From Larkinella insperata (lineage in GTDB: Bacteria; Bacteroidota; Bacteroidia; Cytophagales; Spirosomataceae), in NCBI RefSeq assembly GCF_026248825.1, contig NZ_CP110973.1, positions 4,609,501 to 4,673,500 on the forward strand: 64,000 bases of DNA. The letters run 5' to 3'. The notes below the pieces were generated by a model. It did not search any database, was not told where the DNA came from, and was given only the letters and a program-made list of their open reading frames with translations. Shown in pieces: positions 34,313-43,097 of this stretch (the stretch's first letter is position 1; each line of letters opens with the position of its first letter). The translations under genes and the position numbers were made by a program.

Positions 34313-35212
34313 ATGATAGCCCCTGTTGCCCTGTTTGCTTACAAAAGGCCGGTAGAATTAAAGAAAACGCTGGCTGCTCTTCAGGCCAATCACCTGGCTT
34401 CTGAAAGTGAACTGTACGTTTTTGTTGATGGCCCCAGGGCCAAAAAGGATGTTTTGAAAGTAGAACAGGTTCGTCAGATCGTCCAGGAAATTACGGGTTT
34501 TAAGAAGGTTCACCGCGTGATCAGTGACCACAACATCGGTTGCGCCGATTCCATTATCAAAGGAGTGTCCCAGGTTTTGCAGGACCACCCGACGGTCATT
34601 GTTGTCGAGGATGACATTGTTACAACCCCTAATTTTCTGGATTTTATCAATCAGGCCCTGGACCAGTACGCTGGCGATGAACGCGTTTTTTCGATTGGCG
34701 GCTATACCTTCCCGTTCAAAAAACCGGAAGGTTACCAGGCCGATGGCTACTTTTTCGGACGGCATTGTGCCTGGGGATGGGGAATCTGGGCTGATCGCTG
34801 GAAGCAGATTGACTGGGAAATTCGGGATTTCAAGCCGTTTATGAGCGACGCAGCACAGAAGAGAGCTTTCAACCGGGCCGGTAAAGACATGGTGCGAATG
34901 CTGCGTAAAACTATGGACGGAGAGCTGGATGCCTGGGACATTCGGGTTTGCTACAATATTTTCAAAATGGGTAAGCAAACGTTGTACCCTACCGTATCAA
35001 AAGTTGAAAACATCGGGTTTTATTCGGCGGATGGAATGAATACCAATGTGTATAACCGCTATAAAACGGTGATGGATACCGGTTTGCAACGAAAGTTTTC
35101 GTTCGCCAATCAGGTAAGTGAAGAAGAATTATTTGCCCAGCAGTTTCGCCGGAAATACAGTTTGAGGGTGCGGATCTTTGCCAAGTTGTTAACGTATGCA
35201 GGTATGCGGTGA
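34313..35212 (+). CDS. Glycosyltransferase, second HlpA-like copy
   Basis: A 299-residue GT-A-fold protein with the same motif order as the gene at 24603: 'PVALFAYKRPVELKKTLAAL', 'LYVFVDGPRAKKDV', 'TVIVVEDDIVTTPNFLDFI', 'RHCAWGWGIWADRWKQIDWE'. The two are clearly related but diverged, so they probably add different sugars or link to different acceptors. It is the last gene of the polysaccharide run; the next gene is convergent. Confidence 0.85.
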   Translation: MIAPVALFAYKRPVELKKTLAALQANHLASESELYVFVDGPRAKKDVLKVEQVRQIVQEITGFKKVHRVISDHNIGCADSIIKGVSQVLQDHPTVIVVEDDIVTTPNFLDFINQALDQYAGDERVFSIGGYTFPFKKPEGYQADGYFFGRHCAWGWGIWADRWKQIDWEIRDFKPFMSDAAQKRAFNRAGKDMVRMLRKTMDGELDAWDIRVCYNIFKMGKQTLYPTVSKVENIGFYSADGMNTNVYNRYKTVMDTGLQRKFSFANQVSEEELFAQQFRRKYSLRVRIFAKLLTYAGMR

Positions 35213-35372
35213 ATTGTTGTGAACCAGGTACTGGGAAAGAGGGATTGTTCAGACGTATGAAACAGCCCTGTACTATCATAAATTGTGATATGCCAAAGAA
35301 AACGAAGCCATTCCGTTGAGAACAGTATTACAACCGCTTATTAGCAAGTGCATAAATCAAGATATAGGTTCA

Positions 35373-38255
35373 TCAACGAATTATAATTTTCTTGTTGTAC
35401 ACTTGGCTTCCTTGACGGAGAACGACTACGTAACGTCCAACTGCGCCCGGGATATGAATTTTCTGTCGTTGAAATCCCGTCCCTTCCAGGATTTTTTGGT
35501 GCCAAGGCCGACCCAACTCGTCAATTACTGTTAATTCACTTATAGTCTGTTTTGGGGTGTAAAAAGAAACTTCAAACTCCTCTTTTGTCGGGTTCGGGGT
35601 TACCTTCAAGGTTGACTTATCTATCGCGTCGTCAGCCAAAGCTATTAAACGAGCTTGGGAAGGGTAGGTCTGTAAAAAGACAATAGATGATGAATCACGT
35701 TCATGAGCATTCAATAAAGTTGGAGTACTGGAAGGGAGGTCGCTTACTGACTTTGCCGAGGTTGAAGCCGTTTTTTTCAAAAGAATGATGGATGACCAGG
35801 GGGCTAACGTTAAATAGCCCTGATAACTACGGTTTTCAACATCAACGTATATTGTGTTATTTAAATTGATTGTTTTTTTACTATCAGATGCATTGTATTC
35901 AAATCTTATATAATCATCTGGGTTTGTTAGGGCAAGATCAGCTTCACGCAGTTGTAGATTGTCGATAAAAAAGGTACCGTCTGTCTGATCAACCTGGAAA
36001 ACCAAATAAGCATTCGCTTCTGTAGTAAGTGAAGGAAAAGCAAATTCTTTCTCATTCCTAATGGAACTCATGTCGCACTGATAACGTGGACTTAAATCGT
36101 TATATGGAAAATCACGCTTTCTCAAAAATACCTGAAAGCTACGTTGATCATTGGTGCCCCGTAAACTGAATTTAAGGATGTATTTCTTTGCTGCGCTTAC
36201 TGCTCCTACCTCCATCGTAATTAATGCGCTCCGGTCCCGAACCGAGGGATTGATAGTTGTATTAAAACTGGTCTTTAAGCATCCTCCATTTAATCCGCCT
36301 GTATTACTCCAATCCAAATTGATGTTGCCTGATGGTGACCAGCTGTAAGCGTAGTTGATGTGATTTGTAAAGCTGCCATTAAGAAATTTATTGTCCCCCA
36401 GTAACGTCTTTATCTGGTAAGAGGGGATTTGTATAGGCGTTTTATGAGAGTTTATATCAAGAATAAAAGAAGATTGCCATTTGGCCAAGGTGTGCACTAT
36501 AGATAAACCTGAACTTAAATGGTAATTAGAATAAGTGTTAATGACATAGCGGTCATCAAGTGGACGGCAGTAGTAATTGTTGTCAAATGAGCTAAAATCT
36601 TTAATGTCGTTTAAGTTGGAATAAATTTTTGAAATCAGTTGATGGCCGTGCTTAGAAAAAAAGCGGTTGTGATGGATTGAATTGTTTCTAACCTTATGTT
36701 CGCTATTTTGAAGCATGAACAGCTGCGATTCGTTGTCAAAAACCGTATTATTTGACACATCGATATGGTTGGCGTTGTGCAGGAAGATTCCACTCCCATT
36801 ACAAAAAGCAATTGTATTCCCTTTTACTTCAACGGATCCGGTATTGTCATCCATATAAATTCCATTGGTCGCAGAAGCTTTTGAGTCGGAAGTCCCGTTT
36901 CTGGCGCCAATACCGTTGATAATAATATTATTTAAGACCTGAGAACCTTTTTCGGGGTAAATAGAATCACCATTCCAACTGTATATTCCTCCACCATCGT
37001 CTTTTACCAGATTGAAATTAGAGATGAAGTTGTTTCGTAGGACAGTATAGTCTCCCTCAAAACGAATTGCCGAATAACCCGTATTAGTAACCTTATTCTT
37101 TTCCACCAAATTGCCGGAGCCTCTGATGATTAATGCTTGGTAAGTATCATCACCATTCATTCCCATGCCGCTTATCAATCCAGTCCTGTTGATAGTATTG
37201 GTTCGAATGACAACATTGGTAGAGTTAGTAAGATAAATACCGTTGTTTCCAGAGTCTGAGATTTCTGAGTCTTCAATGACCAAAGAAGAGTTATTTTGGC
37301 CTAAAATTCCGTTTGTTGATGACTTGATGGTACAGTTGGAGATGGAAAGATTATGAGTTTCTAATAAATTGAAAACAGTATGATCCGCACCTTCTAAATA
37401 GAGGTTCTGGAATTTTATAAAGTTCTTACCAGAATTTTGAATCAAGGTATTTATAAGAGCAACTTTAATATTTAAACTGTTGGGATGAAGTCCGTTGTTT
37501 AGATAAAGAGTTATTTTTTTAGTCGATTTATTAAGGTGCCATTCACCTGATTTATCCAGAGTAGCGAGATGGTTCTGAATGAAATAACCAAAGTTGTCTT
37601 CGGCTTGATAATGAGAGGACCCGCTGTAAGTAAGTGATGTACCGGAATGTTGTAGGATAATTCCTCGATCAAGAATCCATCGGTTTTTACGAATAACAAC
37701 CTCAGCACCTGTCCAATTTTGATTGGAGTTTAACTGATTATCCGTGATTCTTGTGTTGCCAAGATGACTTTCGTAGGTTAAATATCCTTTGTTCGCTGCG
37801 TCAGCATTCGGATAGCGGCCCATAGGCTCAACTTGTCCATTAATAGTAAGAATGTTGACAGAGTTGGTTAAGTCATTGTGGGCAGTTTCCCAGATACCAT
37901 TACCCCGGGAAATCCAATTGCTCAACTTTATAAACCCGGAAATTATTGGCTTATGACCCGAACCATAATCGGCAATCGTTATAGGAAGGCTGTCAGAACC
38001 AGACTTTGATATAATAATCTGTCCATAAAACGTTTCTCCCCTTTTAAATAAAACGGCGTCACCCGGCTGGAGATGCGAGAAAAAGGAATTCAGCTTCGAA
38101 AGCGTTTTCCACGGTGTTGCTTGATTTTGGGCCTGCAAACTTGTTCGGGAATCATCACCAGTCTGCGAGGAGAAATAGTAGTTTGCTGCCTTTAGCGAAG
38201 AAAAGCAACTTAGGAAAAGACCAAAGAAGAAGAGTCTTATGAAAGTGGTTTTCAT
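35373..38255 (-). CDS. T9SS-secreted parallel beta-helix protein
   Basis: A 960-residue protein with a signal peptide ('LFFFGLFLSCFSSLKA'). Residues ~25-110 have the opening common to pectate-lyase-like surface proteins ('QNQATPWKTLSKLNSFF', 'LQPGDAVLFKRGETFYGQI'). A right-handed parallel beta-helix follows (~260-560) with N/S/T-rich coils such as 'NLSISNCTIKSSTNGILGQN' and 'TNVVIRTNTINRTGLISGMG'. A carbohydrate-binding-like beta-sandwich lies at ~620-790, and a T9SS type A sorting domain ends the protein ('LKVTPNPTKEEFEVSFY'). It is A/T-rich like the adjoining polysaccharide genes. It may bind, cleave or epimerise that polymer; catalytic residues could not be assigned. Confidence 0.85.
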   Translation of the reverse strand: MKTTFIRLFFFGLFLSCFSSLKAANYYFSSQTGDDSRTSLQAQNQATPWKTLSKLNSFFSHLQPGDAVLFKRGETFYGQIIISKSGSDSLPITIADYGSGHKPIISGFIKLSNWISRGNGIWETAHNDLTNSVNILTINGQVEPMGRYPNADAANKGYLTYESHLGNTRITDNQLNSNQNWTGAEVVIRKNRWILDRGIILQHSGTSLTYSGSSHYQAEDNFGYFIQNHLATLDKSGEWHLNKSTKKITLYLNNGLHPNSLNIKVALINTLIQNSGKNFIKFQNLYLEGADHTVFNLLETHNLSISNCTIKSSTNGILGQNNSSLVIEDSEISDSGNNGIYLTNSTNVVIRTNTINRTGLISGMGMNGDDTYQALIIRGSGNLVEKNKVTNTGYSAIRFEGDYTVLRNNFISNFNLVKDDGGGIYSWNGDSIYPEKGSQVLNNIIINGIGARNGTSDSKASATNGIYMDDNTGSVEVKGNTIAFCNGSGIFLHNANHIDVSNNTVFDNESQLFMLQNSEHKVRNNSIHHNRFFSKHGHQLISKIYSNLNDIKDFSSFDNNYYCRPLDDRYVINTYSNYHLSSGLSIVHTLAKWQSSFILDINSHKTPIQIPSYQIKTLLGDNKFLNGSFTNHINYAYSWSPSGNINLDWSNTGGLNGGCLKTSFNTTINPSVRDRSALITMEVGAVSAAKKYILKFSLRGTNDQRSFQVFLRKRDFPYNDLSPRYQCDMSSIRNEKEFAFPSLTTEANAYLVFQVDQTDGTFFIDNLQLREADLALTNPDDYIRFEYNASDSKKTINLNNTIYVDVENRSYQGYLTLAPWSSIILLKKTASTSAKSVSDLPSSTPTLLNAHERDSSSIVFLQTYPSQARLIALADDAIDKSTLKVTPNPTKEEFEVSFYTPKQTISELTVIDELGRPWHQKILEGTGFQRQKIHIPGAVGRYVVVLRQGSQVYNKKIIIR

Positions 38256-38409
38256 GGCCCAGTTACTGATGAAAGACCAGGGTATTGCGTCTCTTTATCA
38301 GAAAGCAAACAGAGTGCCATATCAAGCCATACCTTGATTGACAAAGCTCTTTAACTTATGGCCAGCGTTATGGGGTTAAAGTCTTAAACAAAAGTGATTA
38401 AGTAAATAG

Positions 38410-38447
38410 GGCCTGACAAGGGGCCATAGATAGGCACTTGTCAGGCC
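38410..38447 (-). terminator. Hairpin after the ATP-grasp gene
   Basis: A perfect 11-bp stem (GGCCTGACAAG / CTTGTCAGGCC) with a 16-base loop, beginning 32 bp beyond the stop of the minus-strand gene. Confidence 0.75.
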
Positions 38448-38479
38448 ACAACGGTCAGCCTAATTGGTGTTTGTATGGT

Positions 38480-39964
38480 TCAATACAACACCCACGTATC
38501 CTTCCCGCCCCCGCCCTGCGAGGAGTTCACCACCAGCGAACCCTTCCGCAACGCGACGCGGGTCAGGCCGCCCGGAATCACGTTAATACCGTCTCCGTAC
38601 AGAATATAAGGCCGAAAGTCGACATGGCGGCCTTCGGTATGGTCGCCCACGATGGTCGGCACGCGGGAGAGCGAAATCGTCGGCTGGGCAATGTAATTGC
38701 GCGGATTGGCCTTGATCTTTTTGCGGAACTGTTCGTGCTCCGCTTTCGTTGCTTTCGGACCAATCAGCATCCCGTACCCACCGGCTTCGTTGGCTTCTTT
38801 CACCACCAGTTGCTCAATGTTTTCCAGTACGTATTTGCAATCGTCTTCTTCCCGGCAGATGTACGTCTGCACGTTCGGAATGATGGCTTCCTCACCCAGA
38901 TAATATTTAATAATCCGCGGCACGTAGGCGTAAATCACTTTGTCGTCGGCCACGCCGGTGCCGGGGGCATTGGCCAGGGCTACCCGTCCTTTTTTGTACA
39001 CTTCAAAGATACCCGGAATACCGATCAGCGACTCGGGATTGAACACGTGCGGGTCCAGGAACGTATCGTCGATCCGGCGGTATATCACATCAACGGTTTG
39101 GAAGCCCTTCGTTGTGCGCATCTTGACGTAGCCGCCCGACACCACCAGATCCCGCGAATCTACCAGCTCGACGCCCATTTGCTGGGCCAGGTACGAGTGT
39201 TCAAAATACGCCGAATTGTAAATACCGGGTGTCAGGACCACCACCGTCGGGTCGGGGCGGTCGGCGATGTGTTGCAGCAGTTGCAGCAGCCGCGTCGGAT
39301 AATCGGAAACCGGTCGGACACCCGTGCGCGCCAGTACCTCGGGAAAAGTTTGCTTCGACAACTCCCGGTTTTCGAGCATGTAGGATACCCCCGACGGACA
39401 GCGGAGGTTGTCTTCCAGCACCATAAACTCGCCGTCATCGCCCCGGATCAGGTCCGTACCGGTAATGTGGCACCAGATGTTTTTGGGCGGTTTCAGGCCC
39501 ATGCAGGCCGGCAGAAAACACTTGCTCGATTCAATTAGATCCCTCGGTACGACGTTGTCGTTCAGAATCCGCTGGTCGTTATACACATCGTGAATAAACA
39601 GGTTGATGGCCTGAATGCGCTGAATCAGACCGCGTTCGAGCCGGTCCCACTCCGCCGAAGGAATCACCCGCGGAATAATATCGATCGGCATGATGCGCTC
39701 CGTTCCTTCGCCTTCCGAATACACGTTGAAGGTAATCCCCATCGACATCAGCGCCCGCTCCGCTGCGTGCTGCCGCCCGATCATGTCTTCACGGCTCAGT
39801 TGTTCAACTCGTTGCTTAAAGGGTTCATAGCCGGAGCGTACCTGACCGTCAGCCGTGAACATTTCATCATAAAAGTTTTCAGTCTGGTAGTCAGTAAATG
39901 AAAACGAGTTACCCTGTAATTGTACTTGTGTTAGGTTTCCTTGTGATTGAGATTGAAATTGCAT
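38480..39964 (-). CDS. Circularly permuted ATP-grasp type 2 protein (DUF404/DUF407)
   Basis: A 494-residue protein with the circularly permuted ATP-grasp order. It has 'ITFNVYSEGEGTERIMPIDI', 'FLPACMGLKPPKNIWCHITG', 'DLIRGDDGEFMVLEDNLRCP', 'GVELVDSRDLVVSGGYVKMR' and the closing 'EANEAGGYGMLIGPKATKAE'. The family forms peptide-like or amide bonds and usually sits beside an alpha-E domain protein and a transglutaminase-like protein. Neither is next to it here, so it is an orphan copy. The product is unknown. Confidence 0.9.
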   Translation of the reverse strand: MQFQSQSQGNLTQVQLQGNSFSFTDYQTENFYDEMFTADGQVRSGYEPFKQRVEQLSREDMIGRQHAAERALMSMGITFNVYSEGEGTERIMPIDIIPRVIPSAEWDRLERGLIQRIQAINLFIHDVYNDQRILNDNVVPRDLIESSKCFLPACMGLKPPKNIWCHITGTDLIRGDDGEFMVLEDNLRCPSGVSYMLENRELSKQTFPEVLARTGVRPVSDYPTRLLQLLQHIADRPDPTVVVLTPGIYNSAYFEHSYLAQQMGVELVDSRDLVVSGGYVKMRTTKGFQTVDVIYRRIDDTFLDPHVFNPESLIGIPGIFEVYKKGRVALANAPGTGVADDKVIYAYVPRIIKYYLGEEAIIPNVQTYICREEDDCKYVLENIEQLVVKEANEAGGYGMLIGPKATKAEHEQFRKKIKANPRNYIAQPTISLSRVPTIVGDHTEGRHVDFRPYILYGDGINVIPGGLTRVALRKGSLVVNSSQGGGGKDTWVLY

Positions 39965-40126
39965 AGGCGGGCTGGTGATTTTGGCGAATAAACCCTTTTA
40001 AATGCAATAATATACAAAATATTCTATGGTAGACGTTAAATAGGGAGAGTTTGTAAATTATTTTCGAGTAACTCGATTTTTAAATTGCCATTAACTAACT
40101 ACTTCTTCATTTTAGTAAACAACCCG

Positions 40127-40134
40127 TATCTTTG
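40127..40134 (+). promoter_or_regulatory. Candidate -7 box TATCTTTG upstream of the DUF5723 gene
   Basis: TATCTTTG matches TAnnTTTG exactly and lies 50 bp before the ATG at 40185. No exact TTTG is found at the -33 position, where the sequence is T-rich. Confidence 0.45.
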
Positions 40135-40184
40135 AAGGACTCAGCGTTGCACAAAAAGTTTGCATCACTTCTATCTGGCATTGA

Positions 40185-41741
40185 ATGAGAGTACGGTACG
40201 GTCGTTTATTAGCAACATGGGTTCTTTTAGGAACGTTTTTTCCCGTTAAAAGTCAATACATGATGGGGCTCTCCAACAGTAATTACGGAGGGGTTCATTC
40301 GGTTTACCGCCACCCGTCCGAGGTGGCCGATTCCCGTTACCGCGTTTACCTTAATCTGGCTTCCGTCGACGTATTTGCGGCCACGAATCAGGTCCGCTGG
40401 GTGGCGCCGTTTCCCATGATCCGGTACATCACCGGCAATGTACCCGCTGAATACCACCGCGAACGCGGACGCAGTCTGGGTCGAACCGGCTTTATGAAAG
40501 AGATGCAGAATGGCCGCGATAAACGGTTGACCCTGGGCGGAGAAGTGCGCGGCCCCGCAGCCCTGCTGACGTTAACCGACCGGTTTGGGATTGCCTTTTC
40601 CTCGCGGATCAGGACGGTCGTTTCGCACCGTAATACCTCGGAAGCTACCGCCCGTCTGATGTTGTTTGGAACCCAGATTCCCGAACTCCGCGGCATTACC
40701 AACGAAAGTCAGCACGGAATGGCCAACGTCAACAGTTTCGCCGAAATGGCTTTTACGTTCGGGGCGGTGCTGCTGGATAACGACGAAGCCTTCTGGAAGG
40801 CGGGCCTAACCGTCAAGCGCAATGTTGGCCTTTACAACACCCACATCCGGGTCGATAACGGGACGCACCAGATCGTTCGGGATCCCACTCAGAACGGCTT
40901 TCAGGCCCTACAGATCGAGAATTTTAACGGCAAATACGGCTACACATCTCAGGAAGCCTTCCAACGCGCCCGCATCACACCGGGCTGGCTTTTCGGCAAA
41001 CAGTCCGCCGGAGCGGGCTGGGGCTTTGATCTGGGCATCACCTACGAATACCGTCCGGATTACCGGAAGTACACTTACCGGGAAAAAGGCGAGATTCGGC
41101 GTGATCCCACCAAAAACAAATACCTGTACCGCATTTCGGCCTCGTTGGTCGATATTGGCGGGGTCCGGTTCCGCAACCCGGCCATCGTTAATCTGTACCC
41201 GATTTCGGTGACCAACAAAATGATTACGTACCACACATTTTTGCCCGTTAAACAACCTGATGACGTGCATGAACGGATTGTCGATTTGCTGGATCTGCCC
41301 GTAACCGACCGGACCACTTCGTACCGTTCCGGATTACCGGCAGCGTTGAACGTCAGCGGGGATTACCGGTACCGGGAGAATGTATACATCGGTGTTTTGT
41401 GGACGCAAAGTCTGGTTGCTCCCAACGCAACGGCCATGTCGACGCCCTCCATGCTGGCCATCGTGCCGCGCTGGGAAAGCCGGTGGGCGGAAGTGTCGAT
41501 GCCCATTGCGCTTCAGGATAATTATTCGATGCCTACCGTTGGGCTGGCGTTGCGGGTGGGGCCGGTTTTCGCCGGAACGGATCACTTGGGGGGGCTGGTT
41601 AACATCGGGGATCCGCGCGGAGCCAGTCTTTACGCCGGGGCAGCCATTCCGCTGTTTCGTCGCGGACCGCGTAACCCCAACGACTGTTACTTCCCCCCGC
41701 AGGAAGGTGGCTACTGGAAACGGTGGGGAAGAAGGCGCTAG
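40185..41741 (+). CDS. DUF5723 family outer-membrane protein
   Basis: A 518-residue protein with a signal peptide ('GRLLATWVLLGTFFPVKS'). After it comes 'GLSNSNYGGVHSVYRHPSEV' and 'ADSRYRVYLNLASVDVFAAT', the opening shared by Bacteroidota DUF5723 proteins. The rest is predicted amphipathic strands ('NSFAEMAFTFGAVLLDNDEA', 'GAGWGFDLGITYEYRPDY', 'NYSMPTVGLALRVG') as in an outer-membrane barrel. The end has 'FAGTDHLGGLVNIGDPRG' and 'GASLYAGAAIPLF'. Function is unknown. It is monocistronic, with an own promoter candidate. Confidence 0.8.
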   Translation: MRVRYGRLLATWVLLGTFFPVKSQYMMGLSNSNYGGVHSVYRHPSEVADSRYRVYLNLASVDVFAATNQVRWVAPFPMIRYITGNVPAEYHRERGRSLGRTGFMKEMQNGRDKRLTLGGEVRGPAALLTLTDRFGIAFSSRIRTVVSHRNTSEATARLMLFGTQIPELRGITNESQHGMANVNSFAEMAFTFGAVLLDNDEAFWKAGLTVKRNVGLYNTHIRVDNGTHQIVRDPTQNGFQALQIENFNGKYGYTSQEAFQRARITPGWLFGKQSAGAGWGFDLGITYEYRPDYRKYTYREKGEIRRDPTKNKYLYRISASLVDIGGVRFRNPAIVNLYPISVTNKMITYHTFLPVKQPDDVHERIVDLLDLPVTDRTTSYRSGLPAALNVSGDYRYRENVYIGVLWTQSLVAPNATAMSTPSMLAIVPRWESRWAEVSMPIALQDNYSMPTVGLALRVGPVFAGTDHLGGLVNIGDPRGASLYAGAAIPLFRRGPRNPNDCYFPPQEGGYWKRWGRRR

Positions 41742-42002
41742 TTCCTTTTCCCTAACCTGGCGGCTTCCGGTCTGAAAATTCCCGAAGAAAAGCACTATTT
41801 CCCCGCGTAGAGAAGCTTAATCAGGCAAATCAATTTCTGTTATCTCCGCTTTTGCGTCAATACGTATATAGCGAAGCGTTAGTTTGGTTGTAATTCTGGG
41901 ACTAGGAATCACAATTGACCTTTTCGAAAACTCCGGTCTTCTGAGGCAGGCCGCGTCATACCCGTACGCGACGGATGAAGAATAGTTGATTGGTATATGT
42001 TG
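41742..42002. other. Gene-free stretch between convergent genes
   Basis: No convincing gene. A minus-strand frame (~41817-42020) ends 'RYIRIDAKAEITEIDLPD' and has a protein-like composition, but its only start is a TTG inside the phzF-family terminator. It is therefore either chance or the remains of a lost gene. No hairpin other than the one at 42003-42055 is seen. Confidence 0.4.
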
Positions 42003-42055
42003 GTTTCGACCGGCAGGCAAGGACCCTTGCGGCCCTTTTGCCTGTCGGTCGAAAC
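42003..42055 (-). terminator. Terminator of the PhzF-family gene
   Basis: An 18-bp stem with a single G-T pair (42003-42020 with 42038-42055) and a 17-base loop. It starts 1 bp after the stop codon of the minus-strand gene. Confidence 0.82.
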
Positions 42056-42056
42056 G

Positions 42057-42974
42057 CTAGTTACTGCAATCCGACAGGGTAGCTGCGGGAATGTGTATGT
42101 CGATCGTGTGGGACACCTGCGCCGAGCCGCCCACCAGCAGACCCGTAATGAGGCCCTGTTCTGTCTGAAGCCGGGCTGTGAGCAGACTGGGGGAAGGCGG
42201 CTGCATCAGGTGCCCTTGCTCAATCAGGAAGGTCGTTTTCCGGAGTTTGAGAGCGTCGTACAAGTAGCAGGCCAGTGGACCAGCCGCCATGCCGGTTGCG
42301 GCTTCTTCATTGATGCCGTAGGCGGGCGCAAACATCCGGGCGCCCGCGTCGCGGTCGGGCTTCCGCGTGTCCGGCGAAAACAGGTAGTAGCCCACCAGGT
42401 CCAGCCGTTCGCTGACGCGTTCGATTTCGGCCTGGTTCGGAACCGCCCACTGCACGATTTCGGCCGAGCGGACCGGAACGAGCATGAACGAATTTCCGGT
42501 GTTTACAACCAGTGGTAATTGATCGTCGAGTAAATCAGAGGGGGTTAGGCCCAGCGATTGCAGAATTCGCAGGTTGGTTACCTCGGCATCCAGCAAATCG
42601 GGAAATTGGTAGGTGGGAGCCGCCTGCTCCATGAAGGCCAGGTCGCCATCCAGGTAAACCGCCCGGGGGCCATCGACGGTTTCGCGCGAGCTGTGTGTTT
42701 TGGTCAGAATGCCCTGCTGGGCCAGGTACGAAAAGGCCGCAATCGTGGCGTGGCCGCAGTGCGCGATCTGACGCACGGGCGTGAAAAATTCCAGATTGAA
42801 ATCGGCCACGGCCGAGGCCGAAACAAAAGCCGTTTCGGAAAGCCCTACGCGGGTAGCAATGCGTTGTTTGGTAGCCTGATCGAAGCGGTCGGCGTCGAGG
42901 ACAATACCGGCGGGGTTGCCGCCGGTACCACCGTCAACAAAGGCGTTGACAACGGAAATCGTTACAGTTGACAT
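42057..42974 (-). CDS. PhzF family isomerase/epimerase-like protein
   Basis: The ATG at 42974 ('MSTVTISVVNAFVDGGTGGN') gives 305 residues; residues before it in the open frame do not fit the family. The PhzF fold (two diaminopimelate-epimerase-like halves) is shown by 'NAFVDGGTGGNPAGIVLD', the catalytic glutamate in 'VGLSETAFVS', 'FFTPVRQIAHCGHATIAAFS' and the second-half 'FAPAYGINEEAATGMAAGPL'. Members other than PhzF are mostly of unknown substrate. No phenazine genes are nearby, so a phenazine role is not supported. Confidence 0.88.
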   Translation of the reverse strand: MSTVTISVVNAFVDGGTGGNPAGIVLDADRFDQATKQRIATRVGLSETAFVSASAVADFNLEFFTPVRQIAHCGHATIAAFSYLAQQGILTKTHSSRETVDGPRAVYLDGDLAFMEQAAPTYQFPDLLDAEVTNLRILQSLGLTPSDLLDDQLPLVVNTGNSFMLVPVRSAEIVQWAVPNQAEIERVSERLDLVGYYLFSPDTRKPDRDAGARMFAPAYGINEEAATGMAAGPLACYLYDALKLRKTTFLIEQGHLMQPPSPSLLTARLQTEQGLITGLLVGGSAQVSHTIDIHIPAATLSDCSN

Positions 42975-43097
42975 GATATCGGGGAAATTGACGAACAAAA
43001 GAGAGTTCTGGAGACAGGAACGGTAGGCCAGCGCATCGGGTAGATACGCCGGGCCACCGAAAACTGAAAACCGCAAACCATAACCGTTATCCTTTTC

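Noticed and set aside
38438..39538. Plus-strand open frame of 366 codons opposite the ATP-grasp gene
   Set aside because: Shadow of a gene with clear ATP-grasp motifs; its beginning also runs through the terminator.
41817..42020. 67-codon minus-strand frame between the DUF5723 and PhzF-family genes
   Set aside because: Its only start is a TTG inside the hairpin that terminates the PhzF-family gene, and it matches nothing known to me; at best a relic.
42057..42974. Phenazine biosynthesis locus
   Set aside because: Only one PhzF-family protein is present and no other phz gene; the family is broad and mostly of unknown substrate.
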